A program made the position numbers and the translations under genes. A DNA stretch of 22,258 bases from an uncultured Brevundimonas sp. (lineage in GTDB: Bacteria; Pseudomonadota; Alphaproteobacteria; Caulobacterales; Caulobacteraceae). Below the pieces are notes generated by a model. The model saw only the letters and a program-made list of their open reading frames with translations. It did not search any database and was not told the DNA's origin. The stretch spans positions 1 to 22,258 of the forward strand of contig CAMPGL010000015.1 of NCBI GenBank assembly GCA_946885435.1, written 5' to 3'. Of the stretch, positions 7,775 to 14,932 are shown piece by piece; positions within the stretch are counted from its first letter, which is position 1; each line of letters opens with the position of its first letter.

Positions 7775-9027
7775 GCCTCGCGCTCGCAGCCTATCGCGCG
7801 GCCACCGGCCTGGCCGAGCCGGTCGCGCCCCTGCTGCTGCGTCGCCGGGCGTCGCGCGGCAAGGAGGATCCGGCGCGGTTGGACGAACGCCTCGGCCATG
7901 CCTCAGCGGACCGGCCCGCCGGCCCGCTGGTCTGGGTGCACGGCGCCAGCGTGGGCGAGACCCTGTCGGCCCTGCCGCTGGTCGAGCGCATCGGCCGCGA
8001 GCGGCCCGGCGTGACGGTCCTGGTGACCTCGGGCACCCGCGCCTCGGCCGACCTGCTGCGGCCCCGCCTGCCCCCATTCGCCGTCCATCAGTACGTGCCC
8101 ATAGATGCGCCGGGCGCCGCCGCACGCTTTCTGGACCACTGGCGGCCGGACCTGCTGGTTCTGCTGGAAAGCGAACTCTGGCCGAACCTGCTGCTGCAGG
8201 CGAAGGCGCGCGGCTGCAGGCTGGCCCTGGTCAGCGCCCGCATCACCGACCACTCGGCCGAGGGCTGGTCGCGCCTGAAGGGCGCGGCGCGGCGGCTATT
8301 GTCCGGCTTCGACCTGATCCTCACCCAGGACGACCTGTCGGCCCAGCGGCTCGAGACGCTGGGCGCCACGGTCCAGGGCCGCGCCAACCTCAAGCTGGTC
8401 GGGTCCCCTCTCGAGCACGACCGGGGCGAGTTCGAGCGCCTCAGCTCCGCCATGGGCGACCGCGCCGTCGTCGTATCGGCCAGCACCCACACGGGCGAGG
8501 AAGCCCTGGCCGACGAGGCCGTGGCCCGCCTGCCGGACCGGCCGCTGCACATCATCGCCCCGCGTCATCCAGCCCGCGCCGACGCCATAGAAGCCGAGCG
8601 GATGCTGGCCGGCCGCTCGGTGGCGCGCCGCTCGCGGGGCGAAGCCCTGGCGCCCGACGTCGACGTCTATCTGGCCGATACGCTGGGCGAGCTCGGCCTG
8701 TTCTTCCGTCTGGCGGATGTGGTGGTGCTGGGCGGCGGCTGGACCGAGGGCGTCGGCGGTCACAATCCCCTCGAGCCCGCGCGCCTCGGCAAGGCGACCG
8801 TCAGCGGGCCGTCCGTCGGCAATTGGCGCGGTGTCTTCGCCGGCATGGTCGAGGCGGACGCCGTAAGGCTGGCGGAGCCCTCCCAACTTGCCGAAGTGGT
8901 GGGCGATCTACTGGCCCATCCCGACGAAGCTTCGGCGCTGGGGGAACGCGGACGGGCCTTCGCGCGTCGTGAGGACGGCGCCCTGGATCGTCTGTGGGCG
9001 CAGCTGAGGCCTCTGGTTCCCGCATGA
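7771..9027 (+). CDS. waaA: 3-deoxy-D-manno-octulosonic acid (Kdo) transferase
   Basis: A 418-residue GT30-family Kdo transferase that moves Kdo from CMP-Kdo to the lipid A precursor at the inner face of the cytoplasmic membrane. Visible landmarks are the N-terminal hydrophobic anchor (residues 3-23), WVHGASVGE (55-63) with the putative catalytic Glu63, LLESELWPNLL, SARITDHS, ASTHTGEE, the APRHPAR segment and the C-terminal GGGWTEGVGGHNPLEPA donor-binding region. The start is GTG at 7771, overlapping the preceding stop; longer in-frame extensions back to 6988 run through DUF374 and msbA and are not credible. The stop overlaps lpxK by ATGA. Whether it adds one or two Kdo residues cannot be told. 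Confidence 0.94.
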   Translation: MSLALAAYRAATGLAEPVAPLLLRRRASRGKEDPARLDERLGHASADRPAGPLVWVHGASVGETLSALPLVERIGRERPGVTVLVTSGTRASADLLRPRLPPFAVHQYVPIDAPGAAARFLDHWRPDLLVLLESELWPNLLLQAKARGCRLALVSARITDHSAEGWSRLKGAARRLLSGFDLILTQDDLSAQRLETLGATVQGRANLKLVGSPLEHDRGEFERLSSAMGDRAVVVSASTHTGEEALADEAVARLPDRPLHIIAPRHPARADAIEAERMLAGRSVARRSRGEALAPDVDVYLADTLGELGLFFRLADVVVLGGGWTEGVGGHNPLEPARLGKATVSGPSVGNWRGVFAGMVEADAVRLAEPSQLAEVVGDLLAHPDEASALGERGRAFARREDGALDRLWAQLRPLVPA

Positions 9028-10040
9028 AGCTCAACACGCCGCGCTGGTGGTATTCCCGCGACGCCCGCCACGGGCGGGTCCTGCGCACCCTTTTGTCGCC
9101 CGTCTCGGCCCTCTACGCCCGCGAGAGCCGCCGGCGGCTGGCCCAGAAGCAGGGGATCGATCCAGGCGTACCCGTCATCTCGGTCGGCAATCTGACCGTC
9201 GGCGGCTCGGGCAAGACGCCCGTGGCCCGCGAGATCCTCAATGTCCTGGCCAAGGCCGGGGTCGACGGCCACGCCGTCTCGCGCGGCTATGGCGGCAAGG
9301 AGATCGGCCCGCTGATGGTCGACCCGGATGTGCACCGGTCCGAGGACGTCGGCGACGAGCCGCTGATGCTGGCCGCCCAGCATCCCGTCTGGGTGGCCCG
9401 CGACCGGGCCGAGGGCGCCATGGCCGCCGTCGAGGCGGGCGCCGAGACGCTCGTTCTGGACGACGCGCACCAGAACCCTTCGGTGAAGAAGACCCTGTCG
9501 ATCGTGGTCGTCGACGGCGAGACCCGCGACGGCGAATGGCCCTTTGGCGACGGTGCGGTCTTCCCGTCCGGTCCCATGCGCGAGCCGCTGGAGGAGGGGC
9601 TGGCCCGCGCCGACGCCGTGGTGATCCTGCTGCCGTCGGACGTGCCCGAGGCCGATCCGGAACTGCTGAAGCTGTTCGGCGGTCTGCCGGTCCTGATCGC
9701 GCGGCTGACGCCGCTTAAGGAGCCGACCGAGCCGCCGGACCCCAAGGTCGGTTTCGCCGGCGTGGGCAAGCCGTGGAAGGTCGAGCGCGCCATGAAGGCA
9801 GCGGGCATCGAGCTCAAGGAGTTCTGCGCCTATCCCGATCACGGCGCCTATACGGACGCCGACCTCCGGCGCCTTCAGGGCCTGGCCGAACGGCACAGCG
9901 CCGCGCTGATCACCACGGAGAAGGACTGGGTCCGCCTGCCGCCCGCCTGGCGGCCGCGCATCGAGGCCTGGCCCGTCCGCGCCCGCTTCGACGACGAAGC
10001 GGCCCTGATGCGCCTGCTGAAGATCGAAGTGAAGGACTAG
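9024..10040 (+). CDS. lpxK: Tetraacyldisaccharide 4'-kinase (lipid A pathway)
   Basis: A 338-residue LpxK, which phosphorylates the 4' position of the tetraacyldisaccharide-1-phosphate at the inner membrane. The N-terminus has the family pattern (TPRWWYSRDA, SPVSALYA) and the Walker A-like loop VGNLTVGGSGKTP (54-66), followed by SRGYGG (86-91), DVGDEPLML (108-116) and TTEKDWVRLP near the C-terminus. The segment normally DDGFQN reads DDAHQN (residues 146-151), keeping both Asp and the Gln but replacing Gly and Phe. Start ATG 9024 overlaps waaA by 4 bases. Its stop (TAG, 10038-10040) overlaps the opposing amidohydrolase stop in the tetranucleotide CTAG. In Caulobacter the final lipid A lacks phosphates, so a downstream phosphatase step would be expected if the host is similar. 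Confidence 0.94.
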   Translation: MKLNTPRWWYSRDARHGRVLRTLLSPVSALYARESRRRLAQKQGIDPGVPVISVGNLTVGGSGKTPVAREILNVLAKAGVDGHAVSRGYGGKEIGPLMVDPDVHRSEDVGDEPLMLAAQHPVWVARDRAEGAMAAVEAGAETLVLDDAHQNPSVKKTLSIVVVDGETRDGEWPFGDGAVFPSGPMREPLEEGLARADAVVILLPSDVPEADPELLKLFGGLPVLIARLTPLKEPTEPPDPKVGFAGVGKPWKVERAMKAAGIELKEFCAYPDHGAYTDADLRRLQGLAERHSAALITTEKDWVRLPPAWRPRIEAWPVRARFDDEAALMRLLKIEVKD

Positions 10041-11338
10041 TCCGCGCGGTAGATCCGCCCCGCGCGCATCACGAAGCCGACGCGCTCCAGCTCGGTCACG
10101 TCGGTCAGGGGGTCGCCGGAGACCGCGATCAGGTCCGCCGCCATGCCGGGGCGCAGCGCGCCGACCTGGTCGGCGATCTGCAGATGCTCGGCCGCGCCGA
10201 TCGTGGCGGCCTGGATCGCCTGCAGCGGCGTCAGGCCGCAGCGGACCAGGAGCGCGAACTCTTGAGCGTTGTCGCCATGGGCCGACACGCCGCTGTCCGT
10301 CCCAAATGCGATCCGCACGCCGGCCTCGTGGGCCCGGCGGCACATGTCGAGCATCAAGGGCCCCGCCTCCAGCGCCTTGGCCGTCTGTGCAGGCGTGAAG
10401 AAGTTGTCCGGGCTCGACGCGATGCGGGCCACGAAGTCGCCGGCCAGAAGGGTCGGCACCAGCCAAGCCCCGTTCTGGCGCATCAGGCGCATGCCCTCGG
10501 CGTCGAGATAGGTGCCGTGCTCGATGGAATCGCCGCCGGCGCGCAGGAAGCTGTTGATCCCGTCCGCCCCGTGGGCGTGGGCGGTTACCCGACGACCCAT
10601 TCGGTGGGCGGCGTCGACGATGGCCTCAAGCTCCTCGTCGGAGAACTGCTGGTTCAGGCCCGCCGAAGTGTTCGACAGCACCCCGCCGGTGGCCGTGATC
10701 TTGATCAGGTCCGCGCCCAGACGGATCTGCTCCCGCACGGCGCGGCGGCAGTCGTCCGCGCCGGAACAGACGGCCTCCGAGCGCAGCACCTCCAGGACCT
10801 CCGGCATGTAGCCGTGGCTGTCGCCATGACCGGCGTGCGGGCTGATCGAGGCGCCCGAGGCGATGATCCGCGGGCCTGCCACATGGCCCACGGCGATGGC
10901 CTCGCGCAGGGCGAAGATGGCCTCGGAGGTCGCGCCCAGATTGGCCACGGTGGTGAAGCCGGCCTCGAGCGTGATCCGCGCATAGTGAGCTCCCTGCAGG
11001 GCTTCGGAGGCGCGGGTGCGTGTCACCGTCTCCAGCCGGGCGTTGGGCCCCTGTTCGCGGGTGATGTGCACGTGGCTGTCGATCAGGCCCGGCAGGACGA
11101 AGCTGTCGCGCAGGTCCACGACCCGGCCCTGTCCCTCGCCGACGTAGCCGTCCTCGATGCGGACGACCCGCCCGGCCTCGACGACCACCGTCTGCTCGGT
11201 CTCGACCCGCCCCGTGGCCGGATCGGCCAGCAGCCGCCCCGCCTGGACGAAGGTCAGGCCGCCCTCCGCGGTCTGCGACGCCGCCGCCGGAGCCAGTCCC
11301 AACAGGGCGACCGCCGTCGCCACGAGCCATGAACGCAT
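10037..11338 (-). CDS. Secreted metal-dependent amidohydrolase (imidazolonepropionase-like/Xaa-Pro dipeptidase type)
   Basis: A 433-residue amidohydrolase-superfamily protein with a Sec signal peptide (residues 1-21, cleavage near AAAS-QTA). Metal ligands are visible: HVH (89-91), Lys213 in LIKITATGG (often carboxylated), His254 and His274 on successive strands, and Asp348 in FGTDSG. This pattern matches the periplasmic prolidase-like/imidazolonepropionase-like branch that cleaves dipeptides such as Xaa-Pro or Xaa-Arg, or other amide substrates. The start has a clear GGGAGG about 6 bases upstream. It is transcribed towards lpxK and shares four bases with it. Two Cys residues (191, 197) may form a disulfide in the periplasm. 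Substrate cannot be assigned from sequence. Confidence 0.9.
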   Translation of the reverse strand: MRSWLVATAVALLGLAPAAASQTAEGGLTFVQAGRLLADPATGRVETEQTVVVEAGRVVRIEDGYVGEGQGRVVDLRDSFVLPGLIDSHVHITREQGPNARLETVTRTRASEALQGAHYARITLEAGFTTVANLGATSEAIFALREAIAVGHVAGPRIIASGASISPHAGHGDSHGYMPEVLEVLRSEAVCSGADDCRRAVREQIRLGADLIKITATGGVLSNTSAGLNQQFSDEELEAIVDAAHRMGRRVTAHAHGADGINSFLRAGGDSIEHGTYLDAEGMRLMRQNGAWLVPTLLAGDFVARIASSPDNFFTPAQTAKALEAGPLMLDMCRRAHEAGVRIAFGTDSGVSAHGDNAQEFALLVRCGLTPLQAIQAATIGAAEHLQIADQVGALRPGMAADLIAVSGDPLTDVTELERVGFVMRAGRIYRAD

Positions 11339-11394
11339 GCCGTCCTCCCCTCAGAGGCGCTCACCCTACCGCGCTGACTCGTCGCACGGGAAGC

Positions 11395-11430
11395 GGGTTG
11401 ATCCGGGGAACCCTTTCGGGTTTTCATTTT
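11395..11430 (+). promoter_or_regulatory. Competing hairpins upstream of the L,D-transpeptidase gene (attenuator-like or operator)
   Basis: Three short segments can pair in two exclusive ways: GGGTT (11395-11399) with AACCC (11409-11413), or AACCC with GGGTT (11418-11422). The second stem, with loop TTTC, is followed by TTCATTTT, giving a weak intrinsic-terminator shape. The same bases can also be read as a promoter, TTGATC (11398-11403) and TTTCAT (11422-11427) with an 18-base spacer, in which case the repeat would lie in the promoter core. One GACTC (GANTC) site lies upstream at 11376-11380. Which reading is right cannot be decided from sequence. Confidence 0.35.
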
Positions 11431-11461
11431 GACCAGGGCGGAGCGTGGAACGGGTGGCGTG

Positions 11462-12154
11462 ATGCTTTCCAGACGTGGTGTGATGATCAGCGGCGCGGGA
11501 CTCGCGCTGGCGGGGTGCGCCTCGACCCAGAGGCTGGTCGAGATGTCGGACCCGCTGGCGCCGCCTGCGATCCAGACCGCCGCGCTCGAGCCGGCCCCCG
11601 TGACGCCGCGCGTCGCCCCGCCGCTCGATCCGCAGGGCATGATCCCCGTCTCGCTTCGCGAACGTGCGCTCGAGGCGCTGGACCATCACGCGGCCTCGAT
11701 CCCGAACCGCGACCGCATCTATATCGTGAACTTCTCCTCCCACTCGGCCCAGCCGCGCATGGTCGAACTTGACCTGGTCAGCGGCCAGGCGCGGGCGATT
11801 CACACCTCGCACGGCGTCGGCTCGGACCCGACGCACACGGGCTTCGCCCACGGCTTTTCCAACACGCCCGATTCCCACGCCTCTTCCGTGGGCGCCTATC
11901 GCACCGCGGGCGAGGGCTGGGGAGCCCGGCACGGCGACAACGTCCTGCTGGACGGGCTGGACGCCACCAACTCCAACGTGCGCGACCGGGCCATCATCGT
12001 CCACGCCGCCGACTACTGCGAGCCGGACTTCCTGGCCCGCGAAGGCAAGCTGGGCCGCAGTTTCGGCTGTTTCGCCACCAGCTTCGCCGACCTCGCCTAC
12101 CTCCGCCCCCGCATGTCGGAAGGCCGCCTGCTCTACGCCGGGATCGTTCTCTAG
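11462..12154 (+). CDS. Lipoprotein with L,D-transpeptidase (YkuD_2-like) catalytic domain
   Basis: A 230-residue protein. The N-terminus MLSRRGVMISGAGLALAGC combines a twin-arginine-like SRRGVM motif with a lipobox ending at Cys19, so it is probably a membrane-anchored periplasmic lipoprotein. A proline-rich linker (residues 33-60) leads to the domain from about residue 70: HGVGSDP (117-123), SHASSVGAY (138-146), IIVHAADY (178-185) and GRSFGCFATS (198-207), where Cys203 is the probable nucleophile and His181 a probable partner. This matches the murein L,D-transpeptidase catalytic domain family (YkuD_2). The family standard is often SxGCPAL; here the residues after Cys are FATS. Start ATG 11462 is preferred over a TTG at 11429 because the signal sequence then begins directly. 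It stands alone on this strand, with the amidohydrolase divergent. Confidence 0.82.
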   Translation: MLSRRGVMISGAGLALAGCASTQRLVEMSDPLAPPAIQTAALEPAPVTPRVAPPLDPQGMIPVSLRERALEALDHHAASIPNRDRIYIVNFSSHSAQPRMVELDLVSGQARAIHTSHGVGSDPTHTGFAHGFSNTPDSHASSVGAYRTAGEGWGARHGDNVLLDGLDATNSNVRDRAIIVHAADYCEPDFLAREGKLGRSFGCFATSFADLAYLRPRMSEGRLLYAGIVL

Positions 12155-12199
12155 CCGGCTGTTAAGGAAGCTGAACGTTCCCGTGTCGCGCGAGCCACA

Positions 12200-12217
12200 G
12201 GACTCGCGGGACTCGCG
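12200..12217. repeat. Two tandem 9-base repeats, each with a GANTC site
   Basis: GGACTCGCG occurs twice head to tail at 12200-12208 and 12209-12217. Each copy contains GACTC (12201-12205 and 12210-12214), the recognition sequence of the CcrM methyltransferase in Caulobacterales. The GCGCGAG at 12188-12194 is complementary to the end of either repeat, so a hairpin is also possible. The repeats lie 112 bases upstream of the NtrZ-like gene start. Confidence 0.5.
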
Positions 12218-12246
12218 CCGGAACCTTGTTCGGCCTGCCGTATTCA

Positions 12247-12285
12247 TTGACCTGAGCCGATAGCGGAGTCTTTATCGGCTCTAGG
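12247..12285 (+). promoter_or_regulatory. Candidate promoter with overlapping inverted repeat and GANTC site, upstream of ntrZ-like gene
   Basis: A good -35 hexamer TTGACC (12247-12252) is followed after 17 bases by the weak -10 CTTTAT (12270-12275). A strong inverted repeat overlaps it: GAGCCGATA (12254-12262) and TATCGGCTC (12273-12281) are exact complements with a 10-base spacer, and CCT (12251-12253) with AGG (12283-12285) extend it past one bulged base. A GAGTC (GANTC) site at 12266-12270 lies in the spacer just before the -10. There is no T-run, so it is not an intrinsic terminator. The repeat and the sites are seen; promoter activity and regulation are inference. Confidence 0.45.
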
Positions 12286-12328
12286 ACACCGGACAGCCGG
12301 CCGTCCTGCAGGGGAGTGAAGCGTCGGG

Positions 12329-12709
12329 ATGATCCGTAAGGGTCCAGTTTGTGTGGCGATCGCCGCCGGGCTCATCTGCTCGGGTCTGGCCCTGTCCGCG
12401 CACGCCCAGACGCCCCGCCGTTCCGAAAGCCTGACCGGTGGCCAGGCCTCCGAAACCCAGGCCCAGCGCCGCCCCGGCCTGCAGTTCGGCTCCGATGGCC
12501 GCTGGGGTCTCAACCTCGATGTCCAGCAACCGGTGGGCCGTGAGGCCGACTGGAACGACGTGGACGCCAGCGCCCACTTCCGCCTCTCACCTTCGCTGCG
12601 TCTGCAAGGCTCCGTCGGTCTGGGCGAGCGTCGGCCCGACCCCGCCCGGCCCGCCGAGCGCGACCGCGACCAGCCGCGCGTGCGGCTCGAGACCATCTTC
12701 CGCTTCTAG
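12329..12709 (+). CDS. NtrZ-like periplasmic protein
   Basis: A 126-residue protein with a clear Sec signal peptide (residues 1-26, cleavage after AHA). The mature part has an acidic/basic linker, then GRWGLNLDVQQPVGRE (57-72), WNDVDASAHFRLSPSLRL (75-92) and the ending RVRLETIFRF. This beta-strand-like pattern with a terminal Phe resembles the NtrZ family of Caulobacter-type bacteria, described as a periplasmic regulator of the NtrY sensor kinase; the match is from memory and moderate. An outer-membrane beta-strand fragment is the alternative, suggested by the C-terminal Phe. AGGGGAG (12310-12316) lies 12 bases before the ATG. No ntrY or ntrX is in this window. It is followed by a strong terminator, so it is probably a single-gene unit. 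Confidence 0.72.
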   Translation: MIRKGPVCVAIAAGLICSGLALSAHAQTPRRSESLTGGQASETQAQRRPGLQFGSDGRWGLNLDVQQPVGREADWNDVDASAHFRLSPSLRLQGSVGLGERRPDPARPAERDRDQPRVRLETIFRF

Positions 12710-12731
12710 GGCAGGGTTCGGAGCCGAGGTT

Positions 12732-13961
12732 TCAGCCGCCTTCGGGCGGCTTTTTCGTATCTAGCTTGCCCACGCGCCGCCTGAGCAGCCGGTCCGACAG
12801 GGCCTCGGCGTGTTTCAGGGTGAAGGCCAGGGCCGCCGGGTTGCCGCGCTTGGGCCCGATCGTGTCCGCCACCACGGCGCCGCGCTCGCCGAGCGGGCGG
12901 GCCGCGCCGGTGGTGGTGTCCACCGCCGTCTGGTGCTCGATCTCGGCGTTGAACTCCGCGCCCATCAGGATGATCTGCACGCTCAGCCAGGTCCACAGCA
13001 GGAAGCCCATCATCGCCGCCAGCGGACCGTACGAGGCCGTGCGCACGAAGGTCTGCAGGTACCAGCTGAAGATCAGCGACAGGGTGAGGCTGAGCACCGC
13101 CGCCAGGATCGCGCCCGGCGTCAGCCACCGCCATCGGGCCCGCGCCCGGCACGGGCCGTAGCGGTAGATGATGGTCAGCGCCGCCATGTAGACGAGTAGA
13201 AGCAATGGCCAGCGCAGGGGGGCGAGATGCTCCCACTCTTCCGCAAGACCGAAGACGCCCAGGACCACTGGCACGCCGACGACGAGACCGGCGGTCACCA
13301 GCACGCTGATCAGGCCGGTCAGGGTGAACAGCATGCAGACCAGGTTGTATTTGACGATGTTGCGCTTTTCGACCTCGTGATAGGCAACGTTGAGACCGTA
13401 GAAGAGCACCTTGATGGCCCCATTCGCCGTCCACAGCGACAGGGCGAGCGTCCAGAACAGGGTGAAGGTCAGCTCGGTGTTCGAGTTCTCGGCGAGACGC
13501 TGCATCTCGGCGCTGAGGAACTCGGCCACGTTCCCCGGCATGGCCGAATAGAGGAAATACAGGCGCTTGGCCGCGTCGTTCGGGTCCGCGAACAGGCCAT
13601 AGATGGTCACGAAGGCGCCGAGCGTGGGAAACAGCGACAAGAGTATGAAGAAGGTCACCCCGCCCGAGACGAACCCGACCCGGTCGCCGAAATAGGAGGC
13701 GCTGGTCCGCCAGACGATGTCGATCCAGCCCTTGCGGGGGATGCGCTCCGGACGGTGCGCACAGCGGCCGCGTCCCGGCTCCCTGGCCTCATAGTCATCG
13801 GGCGTGAGAGGTCCGGCGGGCGCGGGTTCGGGCGCCGGCATGGGGACCTTGCCGCGTCGGATCAGGTGCGAGGCCGCCGCACCGGCGGCCAGTCCCGCAA
13901 GAGCGGTGGCACCTATCGCCCATGCGCCCCTGACCGGGTTGCGGTCCCCAACCTTCGCCAT
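12732..13961 (-). CDS. YihY/BrkB family inner membrane protein
   Basis: A 409-residue integral membrane protein of the YihY/BrkB family. It has an N-terminal helix (about 12-31) before a proline-rich segment (40-55), then the conserved six-helix core: about 101-122, 164-186, 207-233, 251-267, 283-303 and 311-333. Family landmarks are GVTFFILLSLFPTLGAFV (101-118), the YGPLAAMMGFLLWTWLS segment (311-327) and GAEFNAEIE (334-342). Function is unsettled; the family was once called RNase BN, which is known to be wrong, and some members are linked to serum resistance. The extra N-terminal helix and Pro-rich linker are longer than in E. coli YihY. Its last residues are encoded by the plus-strand terminator hairpin. 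It is divergent from prmC with only 26-65 bases between starts. Confidence 0.9.
   Translation of the reverse strand: MAKVGDRNPVRGAWAIGATALAGLAAGAAASHLIRRGKVPMPAPEPAPAGPLTPDDYEAREPGRGRCAHRPERIPRKGWIDIVWRTSASYFGDRVGFVSGGVTFFILLSLFPTLGAFVTIYGLFADPNDAAKRLYFLYSAMPGNVAEFLSAEMQRLAENSNTELTFTLFWTLALSLWTANGAIKVLFYGLNVAYHEVEKRNIVKYNLVCMLFTLTGLISVLVTAGLVVGVPVVLGVFGLAEEWEHLAPLRWPLLLLVYMAALTIIYRYGPCRARARWRWLTPGAILAAVLSLTLSLIFSWYLQTFVRTASYGPLAAMMGFLLWTWLSVQIILMGAEFNAEIEHQTAVDTTTGAARPLGERGAVVADTIGPKRGNPAALAFTLKHAEALSDRLLRRRVGKLDTKKPPEGG
12734..12755 (+). terminator. Intrinsic terminator of the ntrZ-like gene
   Basis: AGCCGCC (12734-12740), loop TTCG, GGCGGCT (12745-12751) and a run of five T (12751-12755): a textbook Rho-independent terminator with a stable TTCG tetraloop, 25 bases after the stop codon. 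It lies within the last codons of the opposing yihY-like gene, where it encodes the KPPEGG tail and stop. On the minus strand the hairpin is followed by GAAACC, not a T-run, so it works best for the plus strand. Confidence 0.9.
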
Positions 13962-14026
13962 GAGGGCGGAAACGAGCCGCGACGGCTATGGTTGCCATGA
14001 CCTCCGCCCGGGTCCACATGCGCGGC

Positions 14027-14884
14027 ATGACAACCCTCGTGAAGGCCTGGAAGGCCGCCCAGGAGAGCCTGAAGGCCGCTGGCGTCGACAGCCCGGCCAT
14101 CGACGCGCGCCTGTTGCTCGAGGCGGCGGCCGGCGTGACCCGCCTGGACATCCTCACCGACCCGCACCGCGACCTGGCCGAGGCCGAGCAGGCGACCTAC
14201 GATGGCTATATCGAACGCCGCCTGCGCCGCGAGCCGGTCGCGCGCATCCTCGGCCGCAAGGCCTTCTGGAAGGTTCTGCTCAGCCTCACGCCCGATGTCC
14301 TGATCCCGCGCGCGGACACCGAGACCGTGGTCGAGACGGCGCTGAAGGCCTTTCCGGAACAGGCGCGCTTTTCCGTCCTGGACATGGGCGTCGGCTCAGG
14401 AGCGATCCTGCTGTCGATCCTCGCGGATCGGCCAGCGGCCAAGGGATTGGGCGTCGACATCTCCGAGGACGCCCTGGCGGTCGCCCGCGACAACGCCGCG
14501 AACCTGGGACTGGCCGACCGCGCCGCCTTCCTGCGCACCGGCTGGGCCGACGGCCTGGGCGACGCGACCTTCGACCTGGTGGTTTCGAACCCGCCCTACA
14601 TCCGCTCCGAAGAGATCGAGAGGCTGGATCCGGAGGTTCGCGAGCACGACCCCCGGCTGGCGCTGGACGGAGGACCGGACGGGCTCGACGCCTATCGGGT
14701 CCTGGCGCCCGAGGCGATGAGGGTGCTCAAGCCGCTCGGCGTCTTCGTCGTGGAGATCGGATGGGACCAGGCGGACGCGGTTCGCGAGCTGTTCCAGCAA
14801 GCCGGCGCCGAGGGCGTCGAGGTCATCCAGGACCTGGGCGCACGCGATCGCGTGGTGACCGGCTTCAAGCCCGCGAAGGTCTAA
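14027..14884 (+). CDS. prmC: Release factor glutamine methyltransferase (HemK)
   Basis: A 285-residue SAM-dependent methyltransferase that methylates the Gln of the GGQ motif in release factors RF1 and RF2. The N-terminal helical domain (1-85) is followed by the Rossmann-type domain with the SAM-binding loop LDMGVGSGAI (118-127), GVDISEDAL (142-150) and the diagnostic NPPY (188-191) that holds the substrate glutamine. The loop reads MGVGSG where DLGTGSG is more common. Four in-frame ATGs compete (13988, 13997, 14018, 14027); 14027 is chosen because MTTLVKAWKAAQESL lines up with the usual N-terminus, but no Shine-Dalgarno sequence decides it. In many alphaproteobacteria prmC follows prfA; here prfA is absent and a divergent membrane protein gene precedes it. 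Confidence 0.93.
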   Translation: MTTLVKAWKAAQESLKAAGVDSPAIDARLLLEAAAGVTRLDILTDPHRDLAEAEQATYDGYIERRLRREPVARILGRKAFWKVLLSLTPDVLIPRADTETVVETALKAFPEQARFSVLDMGVGSGAILLSILADRPAAKGLGVDISEDALAVARDNAANLGLADRAAFLRTGWADGLGDATFDLVVSNPPYIRSEEIERLDPEVREHDPRLALDGGPDGLDAYRVLAPEAMRVLKPLGVFVVEIGWDQADAVRELFQQAGAEGVEVIQDLGARDRVVTGFKPAKV

Positions 14885-14897
14885 TCGACGAAACCCC

Positions 14898-14926
14898 TTG
14901 GAATGCGGCGCTTGGCGCGCTAAGTC
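14898..14926 (+). promoter_or_regulatory. Candidate promoter for the DUF4167 gene
   Basis: TTGGAA (14898-14903) and TAAGTC (14921-14926) are separated by 17 bases. GCTAAGTC (14919-14926) fits the Caulobacter -10 consensus GCTANAWC in 7 of 8 positions. A start near 14933 would give a leader of about 200 bases before the DUF4167 start. Seen as a motif only. Confidence 0.4.
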
Positions 14927-14932
14927 TTGGGC

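Noticed and set aside
9773..11332. A 519-codon plus-strand frame opposite the amidohydrolase.
   Set aside because: The minus-strand frame has a signal peptide and all metal ligands; the plus-strand product has no domain pattern.
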